Origin: Phycisphaerales bacterium UBA2218
GTDB lineage: Bacteria > Planctomycetota > Phycisphaerae > Sedimentisphaerales > Anaerobacaceae
Assembly: GCA_002327785.1 (NCBI GenBank)
Contig: DCUI01000269.1
Span: forward strand, 1,363 to 65,362
Length of the DNA: 64,000 bases
Direction of reading: 5' to 3'
Below are positions 24,605-33,647 of the stretch, in pieces. The notes under the pieces are model-generated. The model worked only from the letters and a program-made list of their open reading frames with translations. It was not told the DNA's origin and ran no database searches. Numbering within the stretch: the first letter of the stretch is position 1; the number at the start of each line of letters is the position of its first letter. Made by a program: the position numbers and the translations under genes.

Positions 24605-26584
24605 ATGGCACCAGAGAAAGCGATTAGCTCGCTAATGACCGAGACGCGGACGTTTGCGCCGCCTGAGCACGTCCGCAAGCATGCTCATGTATCCAGCGTG
24701 GAGCAATATCAGAAGATGTGGGATCGGTCGATCAATGATCCCGACGGATTCTGGCTCGAGCAGGCCAAGACCCTGACTTGGTTCAGACAGCCAACCGAGA
24801 GTCTGCGGTACACCTGGGACACCGCCGCTCGCAAGATCGAGCATACCTGGTTTGCCGACGGGCAGATCAACGTCTCCTACAACTGTCTGGACCGCCACCT
24901 CGGCACGCCGGTCGCCAAGAAGACAGCGCTGATCTGGCAGGGGGAGATCGATTCGGCCGTCAGGAAGTACACCTACGAGCAACTGCACAAGGAAGTCTGC
25001 AAGTTCGCCAACGTCCTGAAGTCCAAGGGAATCCGCAAGGGTGACCGCGTGGCGATTTATATGCCCATGGTCCCCGAGCTTCCGATCGCGATGCTCGCCT
25101 GCACCCGCATCGGGGCGATCCACTCCATCATCTTCGGCGGCTTCAGCGCCGATGCAATCGAGGGCCGCGTCAACGACTCCGACTGCAAGATGCTGATCAC
25201 CGCCAACGTTTCGCTCCGCGGCGGCAAGCACATCCCGCTCAAGGCCATTGCCGACGAAGCCTTGAAGAAGACCCCCACGATCGAGAGCGTGATCGTGATC
25301 AAGGCGGCGGATGATCCGTGCAACATGCAACCGGGCCGCGACACCTGGTACGAGGACGAGATGGCCAAGGCCAGCGACAAATGCGAGGCCGAGAAGATAA
25401 ACGCCGAGGACCCGCTGTTCATCCTCTACACCTCCGGCTCCACCGGCAAGCCCAAGGGCGTCGTCCATACGACCGCCGGCTATCTGCTGCACGTCGCCCT
25501 CAGCCACAAGGTCATCTTCGATATCCATGATGACGACGTGTACTGGTGCACGGCCGACATCGGCTGGGTGACCGGACATAGCTACATCGTCTATGGCCCT
25601 CTGGCCAACGGGGCCACCAGCCTGATGTTCGAAGGCATCCCCACGTATCCGGACGCCGGCCGCTTCTGGCAGGTCTGCGATAAGTTCGGTGTAACGGTCT
25701 TCTACACGGCGCCCACGGCAATTCGCTCGCTCATGCGCCTGGGCGAGGAATGGCCCGCCAAGTACAAGCTCGATACGATGCGGGTCCTGGGTACGGTCGG
25801 CGAGCCGATCAACCCGGAGGCTTGGATGTGGTACCACAAGAACATCGGCCACGAGCGGTGTCCGATCGTCGATACCTGGTGGCAGACGGAAACCGGCGGC
25901 ATCCTGATCACGCCGCTGCCGGGCGCCTTCACACTCAAGCCGGGCAGCGCCACTAAGCCGTTCTTCGGCGTCGATCCGGTCATCCTGCGGGATGATGCCA
26001 GCGAGTGTGGCCCCAACGAGGGCGGCAAGCTCTGCATCCGCAAGCCCTGGCCGGGCATGATGCGAACCATGTGGGGCGACCACGACCGTTTCATCGACAC
26101 CTACTTCACGATGTTCCCGGATCAGTATTTCACGGGCGACGGCTGCCGCGTCGATCAAGACGGCGATTACTGGCTGATGGGCCGAATCGACGACGTGGTC
26201 AACGTCTCCGGCCACCGCATCGGCACCGCCGAGGTCGAGAGCGCCTTGGTCAGCCATGCCAAGGTTGCCGAGGCCGCCGTAACGCCTATGCCGCACGAAA
26301 TCAAGGGACAGGCCCTGTATGCCTTCGTCACCCTCAAGGAGGGCATCCACGAGAGCGACGACCTCAAGAAAGAGCTCGTCATGCACGTCCGCAAGGAGAT
26401 CGGGCCGATCGCGGCGCCCGACGTGATCCAGTTCGCGCCGGCGCTGCCGAAGACCCGTTCCGGCAAAATCATGCGACGCATCCTCCGCAAGATCGCCGAG
26501 AACAGCACCGACAACCTCGGCGACATCACTACCCTGGCCGATCCACACGTTGTCGAAGTCCTGGTCAAGGGCCGGGGGAAATAG
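24605..26584 (+). CDS. acs: Acetyl-CoA synthetase, AMP-forming
   Basis: The 659-residue cytoplasmic enzyme activates acetate with ATP and CoA via acetyl-AMP. The P-loop-like [11 protein letters not shown] is at about 275-285, the acetate/acyl pocket region at [12 protein letters not shown], and TWWQTETGG is present. The C-terminal [11 protein letters not shown] contains catalytic K621, the residue whose acetylation switches off Acs in other bacteria. A consensus promoter and a good ribosome site precede it. A transporter gene follows after 72 bases. A GNAT-domain protein and an AcuC-like deacetylase are encoded convergently nearby, which fits acetylation control. Confidence 0.97.
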   Translation: MAPEKAISSLMTETRTFAPPEHVRKHAHVSSVEQYQKMWDRSINDPDGFWLEQAKTLTWFRQPTESLRYTWDTAARKIEHTWFADGQINVSYNCLDRHLGTPVAKKTALIWQGEIDSAVRKYTYEQLHKEVCKFANVLKSKGIRKGDRVAIYMPMVPELPIAMLACTRIGAIHSIIFGGFSADAIEGRVNDSDCKMLITANVSLRGGKHIPLKAIADEALKKTPTIESVIVIKAADDPCNMQPGRDTWYEDEMAKASDKCEAEKINAEDPLFILYTSGSTGKPKGVVHTTAGYLLHVALSHKVIFDIHDDDVYWCTADIGWVTGHSYIVYGPLANGATSLMFEGIPTYPDAGRFWQVCDKFGVTVFYTAPTAIRSLMRLGEEWPAKYKLDTMRVLGTVGEPINPEAWMWYHKNIGHERCPIVDTWWQTETGGILITPLPGAFTLKPGSATKPFFGVDPVILRDDASECGPNEGGKLCIRKPWPGMMRTMWGDHDRFIDTYFTMFPDQYFTGDGCRVDQDGDYWLMGRIDDVVNVSGHRIGTAEVESALVSHAKVAEAAVTPMPHEIKGQALYAFVTLKEGIHESDDLKKELVMHVRKEIGPIAAPDVIQFAPALPKTRSGKIMRRILRKIAENSTDNLGDITTLADPHVVEVLVKGRGK

Positions 26585-26656
26585 CCTCTCTCATCCGGTA
26601 ATTCAGCCGGGTGCACGGCCTATCGTGCATCTGGCTTTCTTTCAGAAGGAGAAATC

Positions 26657-27967
26657 ATGCCCGAAGGAAAAGTCATGAACCGCTGGCTTGTCGTGGTTGG
26701 CGGAATCCTCGTGCAGCTTTGCCTTGGGGCAATCTACGCGTGGTCCGCGTTCACCACGAAGCTCACGGCCGAACCCTATGGTTTCACCAAACCCCAGACG
26801 CAAATCATCTTCTCTCTCGGCCTGGCCACATTCGCCGTCGTCATGGCTTTGGCTGCCGGCCAGTGGCAGAAGAAGGCGGGACCGCGACGGGTTGCCATCG
26901 TGGGCGGAATCGTCCTGGGCCTGGGATACATCATTGCGGGTCTCTCGGGGACCAGTTTCTCCGGCATTCTGATCGGCGTCGGGCTCCTCGGCGGCGCCGG
27001 AATTGGGTTGGGCTATGTCTGCCCCATCGCAGCCCTGGTCAAGTGGTTCCCGGACAAGAAGGGAATGATCACCGGCCTGGCAGTCGCAGGATTCGGATTC
27101 GGAGCGCTGATCTGGGTGAAGCTAACGGGCGGATTCAAGTTCGGACCGGTTGACCTGACGCCTGGGTGGACGGGCCTGTTCGGCATGGGCTGGACTCCAA
27201 ACCAAGTCTTCATGCTGTACGGCGCGATATTCGCGGTCGTCGTGACGCTTGGCTCGATTGTACTGGTGAATCCTCCCGAAGGTTGGCTGCCGGCCGGCTG
27301 GACGCCCCCGGCGACCGGCGCCGCCAGCAGCGGCGGAGCGAGTTTTAGCGTGGGCCAGATGGTCAGGACCGTTCAATACTGGATCCTGTTCCTTACGTTC
27401 ACCGTCGGCGCGATGGCGGGGTTGATGGTGATCGGCGTGATCGCGCTGTTCGGTGCGGATGCTCTCAAGGCGAATGGCATCGAAGGTGCGAAAGCTACGG
27501 TCATTACCGGCACAGCCATGGGGCTGTTCCTCGCCCTCTTGAACGCCTTGGGACGCATCATCTGGGGAACCATCTCCGATAAGCTCGGCCGTAAGAACTC
27601 GATCGTCCTGATGAGTGCGCTGCAGGGCGTGACCATGATCGCCTTCTACTTCGTTGCGGGCCACGAATGGGGACTGTATCTGGCCGCCGCCATGGTCGGC
27701 TTCAACTTCGGGGGCAACTTCGCCCTGTTCCCGGCGGCAACCGCCGATCTCTTCGGCAATAAAACTGTCGGGGTGAACTACCCCTACGTCTTCCTCGCCT
27801 ACGGCGTCGGCGGGATAGCCGGCCCATACCTGGGCGGTGCCATGGGCGCGCAGCAGGCGTGGTTCTGGGCCTTCATCCCTGCCGGCATCGCGTGTCTGGT
27901 TCTCGCGGGCGTCTCAACGCAGTTGAAACCCGTGACGGGCGAACCGGCCGTTGCACCAAACCTTTGA
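26657..27967 (+). CDS. OFA-family major facilitator transporter
   Basis: The 436-residue protein has about twelve hydrophobic helices in two halves. The N-terminal QLCLGAIYAWSAF and the glycine-rich GLGYVCPIAALVKWFPDKKG loop are typical of the oxalate:formate antiporter (OFA) family. A second-half motif GRIIWGTISDKLGRKN is the MFS A-like signature. AAGGAG precedes the ATG. Its position directly after acs suggests uptake of acetate or another monocarboxylate. The actual substrate and symport or antiport mode cannot be read from sequence. Confidence 0.88.
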   Translation: MPEGKVMNRWLVVVGGILVQLCLGAIYAWSAFTTKLTAEPYGFTKPQTQIIFSLGLATFAVVMALAAGQWQKKAGPRRVAIVGGIVLGLGYIIAGLSGTSFSGILIGVGLLGGAGIGLGYVCPIAALVKWFPDKKGMITGLAVAGFGFGALIWVKLTGGFKFGPVDLTPGWTGLFGMGWTPNQVFMLYGAIFAVVVTLGSIVLVNPPEGWLPAGWTPPATGAASSGGASFSVGQMVRTVQYWILFLTFTVGAMAGLMVIGVIALFGADALKANGIEGAKATVITGTAMGLFLALLNALGRIIWGTISDKLGRKNSIVLMSALQGVTMIAFYFVAGHEWGLYLAAAMVGFNFGGNFALFPAATADLFGNKTVGVNYPYVFLAYGVGGIAGPYLGGAMGAQQAWFWAFIPAGIACLVLAGVSTQLKPVTGEPAVAPNL

Positions 27968-28020
27968 CCGCCAAGCCATCGGCGGCTTGAGCGGACTGCC
28001 AGAACGTACACTCACATTGA

Positions 28021-28057
28021 AGACAGCGTATGGAACCGACTGTTCTGTACGCTGTCT
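28021..28057. terminator. Hairpin between convergent operons, likely terminator
   Basis: AGACAGCGTA (28021-28030) pairs exactly with TACGCTGTCT (28048-28057), followed by GTGTTTT. It lies between the transporter stop and the convergent acuC-like stop, so it probably ends the plus-strand transcript and perhaps both. Confidence 0.65.
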
Positions 28058-28072
28058 GTGTTTTGGCGGCCT

Positions 28073-29209
28073 TTACAGGCCGTGGATCGGGAAGACTCTC
28101 GCTCTGATCGTCTCAATAGACGCCTGCAGGGCCGGCAGGACCATTTCTCGCTGCTGATTGGTCACCGGCAACTCACGGTCGCGGAATCCCCCCTGCCAGT
28201 CCATGCTTTGGAGCATAATCCCGCCGATGGCGGCGTCCATACCCTCCGCCAAGTCCTGGCCCGAGAAAATCGTCCAAGCCAGCGCCCACGCGCGTACGGT
28301 GTTTTCCAGATGGTATCCGCCCCCCCCGGTCGCCAGGATTGGCTTGTTCAGCCGCAACAGATGGTTGATGACCTCGACATAGACGTTGTTCGTCAGTTGC
28401 AGATGGGCCAACGGGTCGCCGGCAAGGGTGTCGGCGCCGAGTTCAAAGACGATCACATCGGGATTGTATGCTCCGATCAGGGGCGGAACAACTGCCTCGA
28501 ACGCATGGAGGTACGCCTGGTCGAAAGTCCCGACCGGCAGCGGGAGATTCACGCAGTAGCCCCGGCCCGGCCCCTCGCCGATTTCCTCTTCGAAACCGGT
28601 CCCGGGAAACAGCGTCTTGGGGTTCTCGTGAAGCGAGATCGTCATCACATCGGAGCGGTTGTAGAAACCGAAGGCCACTCCATCGCCGTTGTGCACATCC
28701 ACATCGAGATAGAGGACTCGCTTGCCCGCCTCGGCCAGAACCGCACAGGCCAGGGCATTATCGTTGATATAGCAGAATCCCGCCGCTTTCTCCGGGAAGG
28801 CGTGATGGTAGCCGCCGGACGGGTTGAACACAATGTCCGCCTCGCCGGAAAGGATCATCTCGGCGCCGACGAGCGTCCCCCCGGCCGCGAGCACGGCATA
28901 ATCGTACATCCCTTTGAAAATCGGGCAGTCGGGCGTTCCGATACCCATCTGCAGCGCGTCCAACTCCCATTTGCCGTCCTGGGCGCTCCTGAGAGCGTGG
29001 AGGTACCGAGCCGAATGAAACTTCTTCAGGACCGGTCGTGGTGCAGGCGCCGGGGGCACCTCACGGGTAGTCTCACCCCAGAGCAACCCCATGGTGTACA
29101 GGGTCCGCCGGGTGCGGCCGGCTCGTTCCGTCTTGAATGGGCAGTCTTCGGGGTAGCGGTATTTCTCGATCTCTTCCGAGTGAACAAATACGGCCCTTCT
29201 CGCGGACAA
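28073..29209 (-). CDS. acuC: AcuC/histone-deacetylase-family protein
   Basis: The product is about 378 residues from a TTG at 29209 (GAGG upstream). The frame stays open to ATG 29275, but those extra residues are translated from a palindromic repeat and are unlike the family. The zinc-deacetylase core is present: GGYHHAFPEKAAGFCYIND, LYLDVDVHNGDGV, SLHENPKTLFPGTG, ELGADTLAGDPL and LATGGGGY. In Bacillus, AcuC removes acetyl groups from the active-site lysine of acetyl-CoA synthetase. Here it is the last gene of an operon with an acetyl-CoA hydrolase-GNAT fusion and an ADP-forming ligase, next to acs. Confidence 0.9.
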   Translation of the reverse strand: MSARRAVFVHSEEIEKYRYPEDCPFKTERAGRTRRTLYTMGLLWGETTREVPPAPAPRPVLKKFHSARYLHALRSAQDGKWELDALQMGIGTPDCPIFKGMYDYAVLAAGGTLVGAEMILSGEADIVFNPSGGYHHAFPEKAAGFCYINDNALACAVLAEAGKRVLYLDVDVHNGDGVAFGFYNRSDVMTISLHENPKTLFPGTGFEEEIGEGPGRGYCVNLPLPVGTFDQAYLHAFEAVVPPLIGAYNPDVIVFELGADTLAGDPLAHLQLTNNVYVEVINHLLRLNKPILATGGGGYHLENTVRAWALAWTIFSGQDLAEGMDAAIGGIMLQSMDWQGGFRDRELPVTNQQREMVLPALQASIETIRARVFPIHGL

Positions 29210-29230
29210 CGTCGCCTCGATTCTGAACAC

Positions 29231-29280
29231 GTAGCATGGGCTTGCAGCCCATGAAGACACGGCCCAAATGGCCATGCTAC
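29231..29280. repeat. 50-bp palindromic repeat between two genes
   Basis: GTAGCATG (29231-29238) pairs with CATGCTAC (29273-29280), with an inner CATGGGCTTGCAGCCCATG (29235-29253) and GGCC/GGCC pair. It shares the CATGGG...CCCATG core with the other copies. It sits at the junction of the GNAT-fusion stop and the acuC start. Confidence 0.8.
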
Positions 29281-31148
29281 TCGTCTTTCTTGGTTATATC
29301 GTAGGAGATGTTGTAGACGTCGCCGTCGAATTCGACATTGACCCGATACCCTGAGTTCTGGAAAACCGCCAGCATCGCGCGGTTTTCGGCCATCACCTTC
29401 GCGTAGAATCGCTTCACGCCCCGTTGCCGGGCCACCTGCGTGATGTAGTCGAGCAGGAACGTGCCCATGCCCTTGGCCTGCCACTCGTCCTGGACAAGGA
29501 AGGCCACTTCGGCCGCCAGAGTTTTAGGATCGAGGTAGTACTGGGCGATGGCCACGATGTCTTCGCCGCCAGGCCCGGGAACCACGCCCACAATCGCCAG
29601 GTCGTGCCGGTAGTCGATGTTCGTCAGTTGCTGCACGTCCTTGTGAGGAAACGCCATCGTCTGCGTCATGTAGCGGGTGCGCACCGACTGCTCGCTCAGG
29701 GAATACAGCATTTCGGACAACGCCGGCTCATCCACCGGCTTGATCGGCCTGAAGAAGATCTCCGTCCCGTCGCGCAGTGTGGCGTAGTGCTCGAGTTCCT
29801 CGGGGTAGTTCACCTGGTCCCATGACAGCTCGATCTGGTCCTGATAGATGTAGTTCCTGGCTTTGGCGGCCTGCATCAGCCCCTTGCGAAACTTCGGATG
29901 AGCGATGTTGATCAGGTCGAGGACGCGCTGGCGAATGCTCTTGCCGTGCAGATAGGCCGTGCCGTACTCGGTCACGACATAGTGGACATCGCCTCGCGTG
30001 GTCACAACGCCCGCCCCCTCGGTCAGGTGCGGAACGATTCTGGACACCTGCCCATCCCTCGCCGTGGAAGGCATCGCAATTATGGCTTTGCCTCCCCTGC
30101 TCCTCGCGGCCCCGCGATTGAAGTCCACCTGGCCCCCAATGCCGCTGTAGAACTTGTACCCGAGCGAGTCCGCACAAACCTGGCCCGTCAGGTCGATCTC
30201 CAGACCGACGTTGATCGCAACCATCTTGTCGTGCTGCGCGACGATGTTCATATCGTTGACGTATTCCGTGGGGTAGAACTCGAAGAACGGGTTATTGTTG
30301 ATGTAGTCGTAAAGCTTCTGCGTGCCCATGCAGAAGCTCGCGACGACCTTGCCGCGATTGAGCGATTTCTTAGCGCACGTGATTGCGCCGCAGTCGATCA
30401 GGTCGATGATCCAGTCGCTGAACATCTCCGTGTGGATGCCCAGGTCCTTTTTGTAGACGAGGTACTCCGCCAACGCCTGGGGAATCCGCCCGATCCCGCA
30501 CTCGATCGTGCTGCCATCCTCGACGAGGTGGGCGAGATTCTGGCCGATCCGGCGCAGCGTCTCATCGGGCTCGGGGATCGGGATCTCGATCATGGGCTCG
30601 TCGTGCGGCACAAGCACATCGATCGTATTGACATGCAGGAAGCTGTTGCCGTGCGTACGCGGCATGTGGCTGTTGACCTGTGCAATCACGTAGCGGGCAT
30701 TCGCCGCAGCGGCCTGGACGATATCCACCGACACCCCCAGGCTGCACAAGCCGTTGACGTCCGGCGGCGTCACCGAGATCAGCGCCACATCGACCGGGAT
30801 GCGCCCCGTCTCGAATTCCATCGGAATCTCGGACAGGAAAATCGGCGTGTAATCCCCGATCCCCTTCTCCAGGGCGTCGCGCACGTTCTCCGCGATGAAG
30901 AAGCTGTTCATCTTGAATTTCTCGCGGTATTTCTCGTGGATGTAGGGCGCCTCGCCCATCGTCAGCAGGTGCACAATGTAGGCGTCGTAAATGTGGTCAG
31001 AGTACTCCACCAAGGCTTCGACAAGGTGCTGCGGCTGACCACAGCCGGTCCCGATAAAGATGCTGTGGCCCGATTTGATGAGCTTCATGGCCGCCGCGGC
31101 GGTCTTGATCTTGTCTTTGTACTTCAGTTTCCAGTCGAATTCTTGCAT
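29277..31148 (-). CDS. Acetyl-CoA hydrolase/CoA-transferase fused to a GNAT acetyltransferase domain
   Basis: Residues 1 to about 450 form an acetyl-CoA hydrolase/succinyl-CoA:acetate transferase-type protein (GTGCGQPQHLVEAL, SVTPPDVNGLCSLGVSVD, YGTAYLHGKSIRQR). Residues from about 460 to 620 form a GNAT domain, with FRPIKPVDEPALSEM, VAFLVQDEWQAKGMGTFLL and the acetyl-CoA loop Q-x-x-G-x-G/A. This two-domain layout occurs in other bacteria and archaea. The first part moves CoA between acyl groups or hydrolyses acetyl-CoA; the second could acetylate a protein lysine. The upstream ligase stop is one base before its ATG. An AcuC-like deacetylase follows. Confidence 0.9.
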   Translation of the reverse strand: MQEFDWKLKYKDKIKTAAAAMKLIKSGHSIFIGTGCGQPQHLVEALVEYSDHIYDAYIVHLLTMGEAPYIHEKYREKFKMNSFFIAENVRDALEKGIGDYTPIFLSEIPMEFETGRIPVDVALISVTPPDVNGLCSLGVSVDIVQAAAANARYVIAQVNSHMPRTHGNSFLHVNTIDVLVPHDEPMIEIPIPEPDETLRRIGQNLAHLVEDGSTIECGIGRIPQALAEYLVYKKDLGIHTEMFSDWIIDLIDCGAITCAKKSLNRGKVVASFCMGTQKLYDYINNNPFFEFYPTEYVNDMNIVAQHDKMVAINVGLEIDLTGQVCADSLGYKFYSGIGGQVDFNRGAARSRGGKAIIAMPSTARDGQVSRIVPHLTEGAGVVTTRGDVHYVVTEYGTAYLHGKSIRQRVLDLINIAHPKFRKGLMQAAKARNYIYQDQIELSWDQVNYPEELEHYATLRDGTEIFFRPIKPVDEPALSEMLYSLSEQSVRTRYMTQTMAFPHKDVQQLTNIDYRHDLAIVGVVPGPGGEDIVAIAQYYLDPKTLAAEVAFLVQDEWQAKGMGTFLLDYITQVARQRGVKRFYAKVMAENRAMLAVFQNSGYRVNVEFDGDVYNISYDITKKDE

Positions 31149-31149
31149 G

Positions 31150-33252
31150 TCATTTCTTCTCTAAGCTGATGCGGGCGTCCACGGCAATCGAGGTCGTGCC
31201 GGGCGCGCCTACGACGTACGGGTTGATATCCATTTCTTTGATCTCAGGGAATTCCGTCACCAATTGGGAGACCCTTTGAAGTCCCTCGGCAATCGCCTCC
31301 AGATCCACACCCTCCTGGCCTCGCACCCCTTTCAGGATATGATATGTTTTCGTGTTCACGAGCATCTGCTTGGCCTCCTCGGCAGTCAGAGGCGCCAAGT
31401 AGAAGGAAACGTCTTTGAGGACTTCAACCAGGATGCCGCCCATGCCGAACATCATGAGCGGGCCGAAGTGCGGGTCCCGATGCATCCCGATGATCACTTC
31501 CTTGCCGCTGGTGCGAACCATTTCCTGCACGAGCACGCCGAGGATGTGGGCATCGGGCTTCTTCTTGGGAATGCGGTACATCATCAGATCGAAGGCATCC
31601 TTCACCTCCTGCTCGCTCCTGAGGCCCACCTTCACACCGCCGACGTCGGACTTGTGCAGGATGTCGGGCGACCAGATCTTCAACACGACCGGATAGCCGA
31701 GTTGCTGGGCGATATTCGCCGCCTGGTCGGCCGTCGTTGCGATCGATCCCCGTGGAGTGGCGAAGCCGTACGCCTCGATAATGTCTTTGGCCTCGGCCTC
31801 ACCGATGTCGAGCAATCCTTGCCGCAGGTGTCTCTCCACAATGCTCTCGACCCTTCGGCGGTTAACGGAGAACAGCCGGACCACTCGCTTGGGCCGGCCC
31901 CGCCATCGCACATACTCCGACATCACGTAGAGCGTCGCCACGGCGCTCTCCGGGCAGTCATATTGCGGAATTCCGCCCTTTCGCAGGACCTCGATGCCCG
32001 GTTCCACCTTGGCCGCACCGAGGAAGCAAGCCAGAACGGGCTTGCCCTTCTTCTTGGCGATCTTCACGAGGGCCTCAGCCGTCTCTTTGCTCTGCGTCAT
32101 TGCCTGAGGCGTCAACAATACGATCGCGCTATCGACATTTGGATCGTCCAGGACAATGTCGATCGCGAACTCGTACCGGTCGGCCAGCGCATCGCCGAGC
32201 ACGTCCACCGGGTTGTGGACGTTCGCGGCAGCGGGCAGTTTCTCGGCCAACTTCTTCTTCGTCTCCTCGGAGAGCTTGGCAAAGGTCAGGCCCTTCTGCT
32301 CGATGGCGTCGGCCGCCATGATGCCGGGACCCCCTGCGTTGGTGATCACCGCCACTTTGGGCCCTTTGGGCAGCGGCTGGTTCGCGAATGCCTGGGCGAA
32401 ATCGAACTGCTCCTTGATCGAATCGCAGCGAATGACACCCGCCCGGCTGAATGCCGATTCGTAGGCCACCTCGCCGCCGGCCAGACTGCCGGTGTGCGAG
32501 GAGGCGGCCTTTGCCCCGGCTTCCGTCCCGCCGGATTTCATCAGGAGAATCGGCTTCTTGTTGGAGATCTGCTCCGCTTCTCGCACAAACGCGTTGCCGT
32601 CCTTGATATTCTCCAAATAGCCCGCAATGACCTTGGTTTCCCGCTGCGCGCCGAACGCCTCAATCAGGTCCAGCTCGTCAATATCCGCCTTGTTGCCGAT
32701 GCTAACCAGGCTGCTGAACCCGATGCCGTTCGCATTGGCGGTGTCCAGGATCGCCGCCAACAAGGCGCCGGACTGCGAGATGTAGGCAATCCCGCCCGGA
32801 ACCGGCAGGTCGCCGCCAAAGCTGGCATTGAGTTTATGGGACGGCGAGATAAGACCGAGGCAGTTGGGACCCACAAACCGAATCCCCGCCCGCCGGGCGA
32901 TTCGCACGATCTCCTCCTCGAGTTTCTTTCCCTCGGGGCCCACTTCCTTGAAGCCGGCCGTGATGATGACGACCGATTTGGCCTTCACCTTCGCACACTC
33001 CTCCAAGACGCCCGCGACAAGCTGAGCCGGTATGATAACGATCACCAAATCCGGCGTCTCACCAATCGAAACAAGGTCCGGATAGACCTTCAGACCATCA
33101 ATCTCATCGGCTTTGGGGTTGATGGGGTAGATTTTTCCCGGGTAGCCGCCCGCGACCAGATTGACCAGAATCTCGTACCCCACCTTGCCCTTCTGGCGGG
33201 AGGCCCCGATGATCGCGACCGACTTCGGGTTGAAAAACGTCTGAAGACTCAT
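31150..33252 (-). CDS. ADP-forming acetate-CoA ligase (fused alpha-beta)
   Basis: The 700-residue protein has the alpha subunit first: a CoA-binding Rossmann domain (AIIGASRQKGKVG) and ligase domain with catalytic H253 in SSHTGSLAGG. The beta part is an ATP-grasp domain (VVLKIWSPDILHKSDVGGVKVGL, MFGMGGILVEVLKD). It interconverts acetyl-CoA, ADP and phosphate with acetate, ATP and CoA. It can conserve energy in fermentation or assimilate acetate. It heads a minus-strand operon with the GNAT fusion and acuC. The ribosome site AAAGGA is about 12 bases upstream. Confidence 0.93.
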   Translation of the reverse strand: MSLQTFFNPKSVAIIGASRQKGKVGYEILVNLVAGGYPGKIYPINPKADEIDGLKVYPDLVSIGETPDLVIVIIPAQLVAGVLEECAKVKAKSVVIITAGFKEVGPEGKKLEEEIVRIARRAGIRFVGPNCLGLISPSHKLNASFGGDLPVPGGIAYISQSGALLAAILDTANANGIGFSSLVSIGNKADIDELDLIEAFGAQRETKVIAGYLENIKDGNAFVREAEQISNKKPILLMKSGGTEAGAKAASSHTGSLAGGEVAYESAFSRAGVIRCDSIKEQFDFAQAFANQPLPKGPKVAVITNAGGPGIMAADAIEQKGLTFAKLSEETKKKLAEKLPAAANVHNPVDVLGDALADRYEFAIDIVLDDPNVDSAIVLLTPQAMTQSKETAEALVKIAKKKGKPVLACFLGAAKVEPGIEVLRKGGIPQYDCPESAVATLYVMSEYVRWRGRPKRVVRLFSVNRRRVESIVERHLRQGLLDIGEAEAKDIIEAYGFATPRGSIATTADQAANIAQQLGYPVVLKIWSPDILHKSDVGGVKVGLRSEQEVKDAFDLMMYRIPKKKPDAHILGVLVQEMVRTSGKEVIIGMHRDPHFGPLMMFGMGGILVEVLKDVSFYLAPLTAEEAKQMLVNTKTYHILKGVRGQEGVDLEAIAEGLQRVSQLVTEFPEIKEMDINPYVVGAPGTTSIAVDARISLEKK

Positions 33253-33299
33253 GCCGTTGTTTATCCTTTCTTAAGCAGGGCCGCTCGGAAAAGTCGCCG

Positions 33300-33328
33300 A
33301 TTCTATTGATTGCGACAACCGACTGCAA
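33300..33328 (-). promoter_or_regulatory. Predicted promoter of the ADP-forming ligase operon
   Basis: On the minus strand TTGCAG (33328-33323) and TAGAAT (33305-33300) are 17 bases apart, about 47 bases before the ATG. The remaining stretch to 33536 shows no gene. Confidence 0.55.
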
Positions 33329-33536
33329 GACTTTTTCACAGAGGGCGGCCGGGCGCCGACACAGAGCACTCCCAGCCAGAACTCCCGTCCAATACGTTGC
33401 GGGGGACATACCTGGGCGACATTCTACCCATCTACGCCTGCGAGATTCAAAGGAAAAAAACACTTCCTTCGGTTCCTCACATCCCTCACCCAGGACACCG
33501 GCCATGTGGATTGGGGCGGCATAGGTCATTCCACGG

Positions 33537-33565
33537 TTGCTCCGGAGGCCCAGATTTGTTAAAAT
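33537..33565 (+). promoter_or_regulatory. Predicted promoter of the dockerin/lamin-tail gene
   Basis: TTGCTC (33537-33542) and TAAAAT (33560-33565) are 17 bases apart, about 80 bases before the ATG at 33648. GGCGG precedes the start at a rather long distance. Confidence 0.45.
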
Positions 33566-33647
33566 AGCGTAGAAATACTCGGCTCGCTTGGCGGCGCCAT
33601 CAACAGCGGCACCGTCGCTGGGGCAATGATCGGCGGAATACTTTGAG

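Noticed and set aside
24632..33309. Long antisense frames opposite acs (638 codons), the ADP-forming ligase (681 codons), the GNAT fusion and acuC
   Set aside because: Same GC-driven shadow effect; the opposite strand has intact conserved enzymes and these frames have no ribosome sites or recognisable domains.
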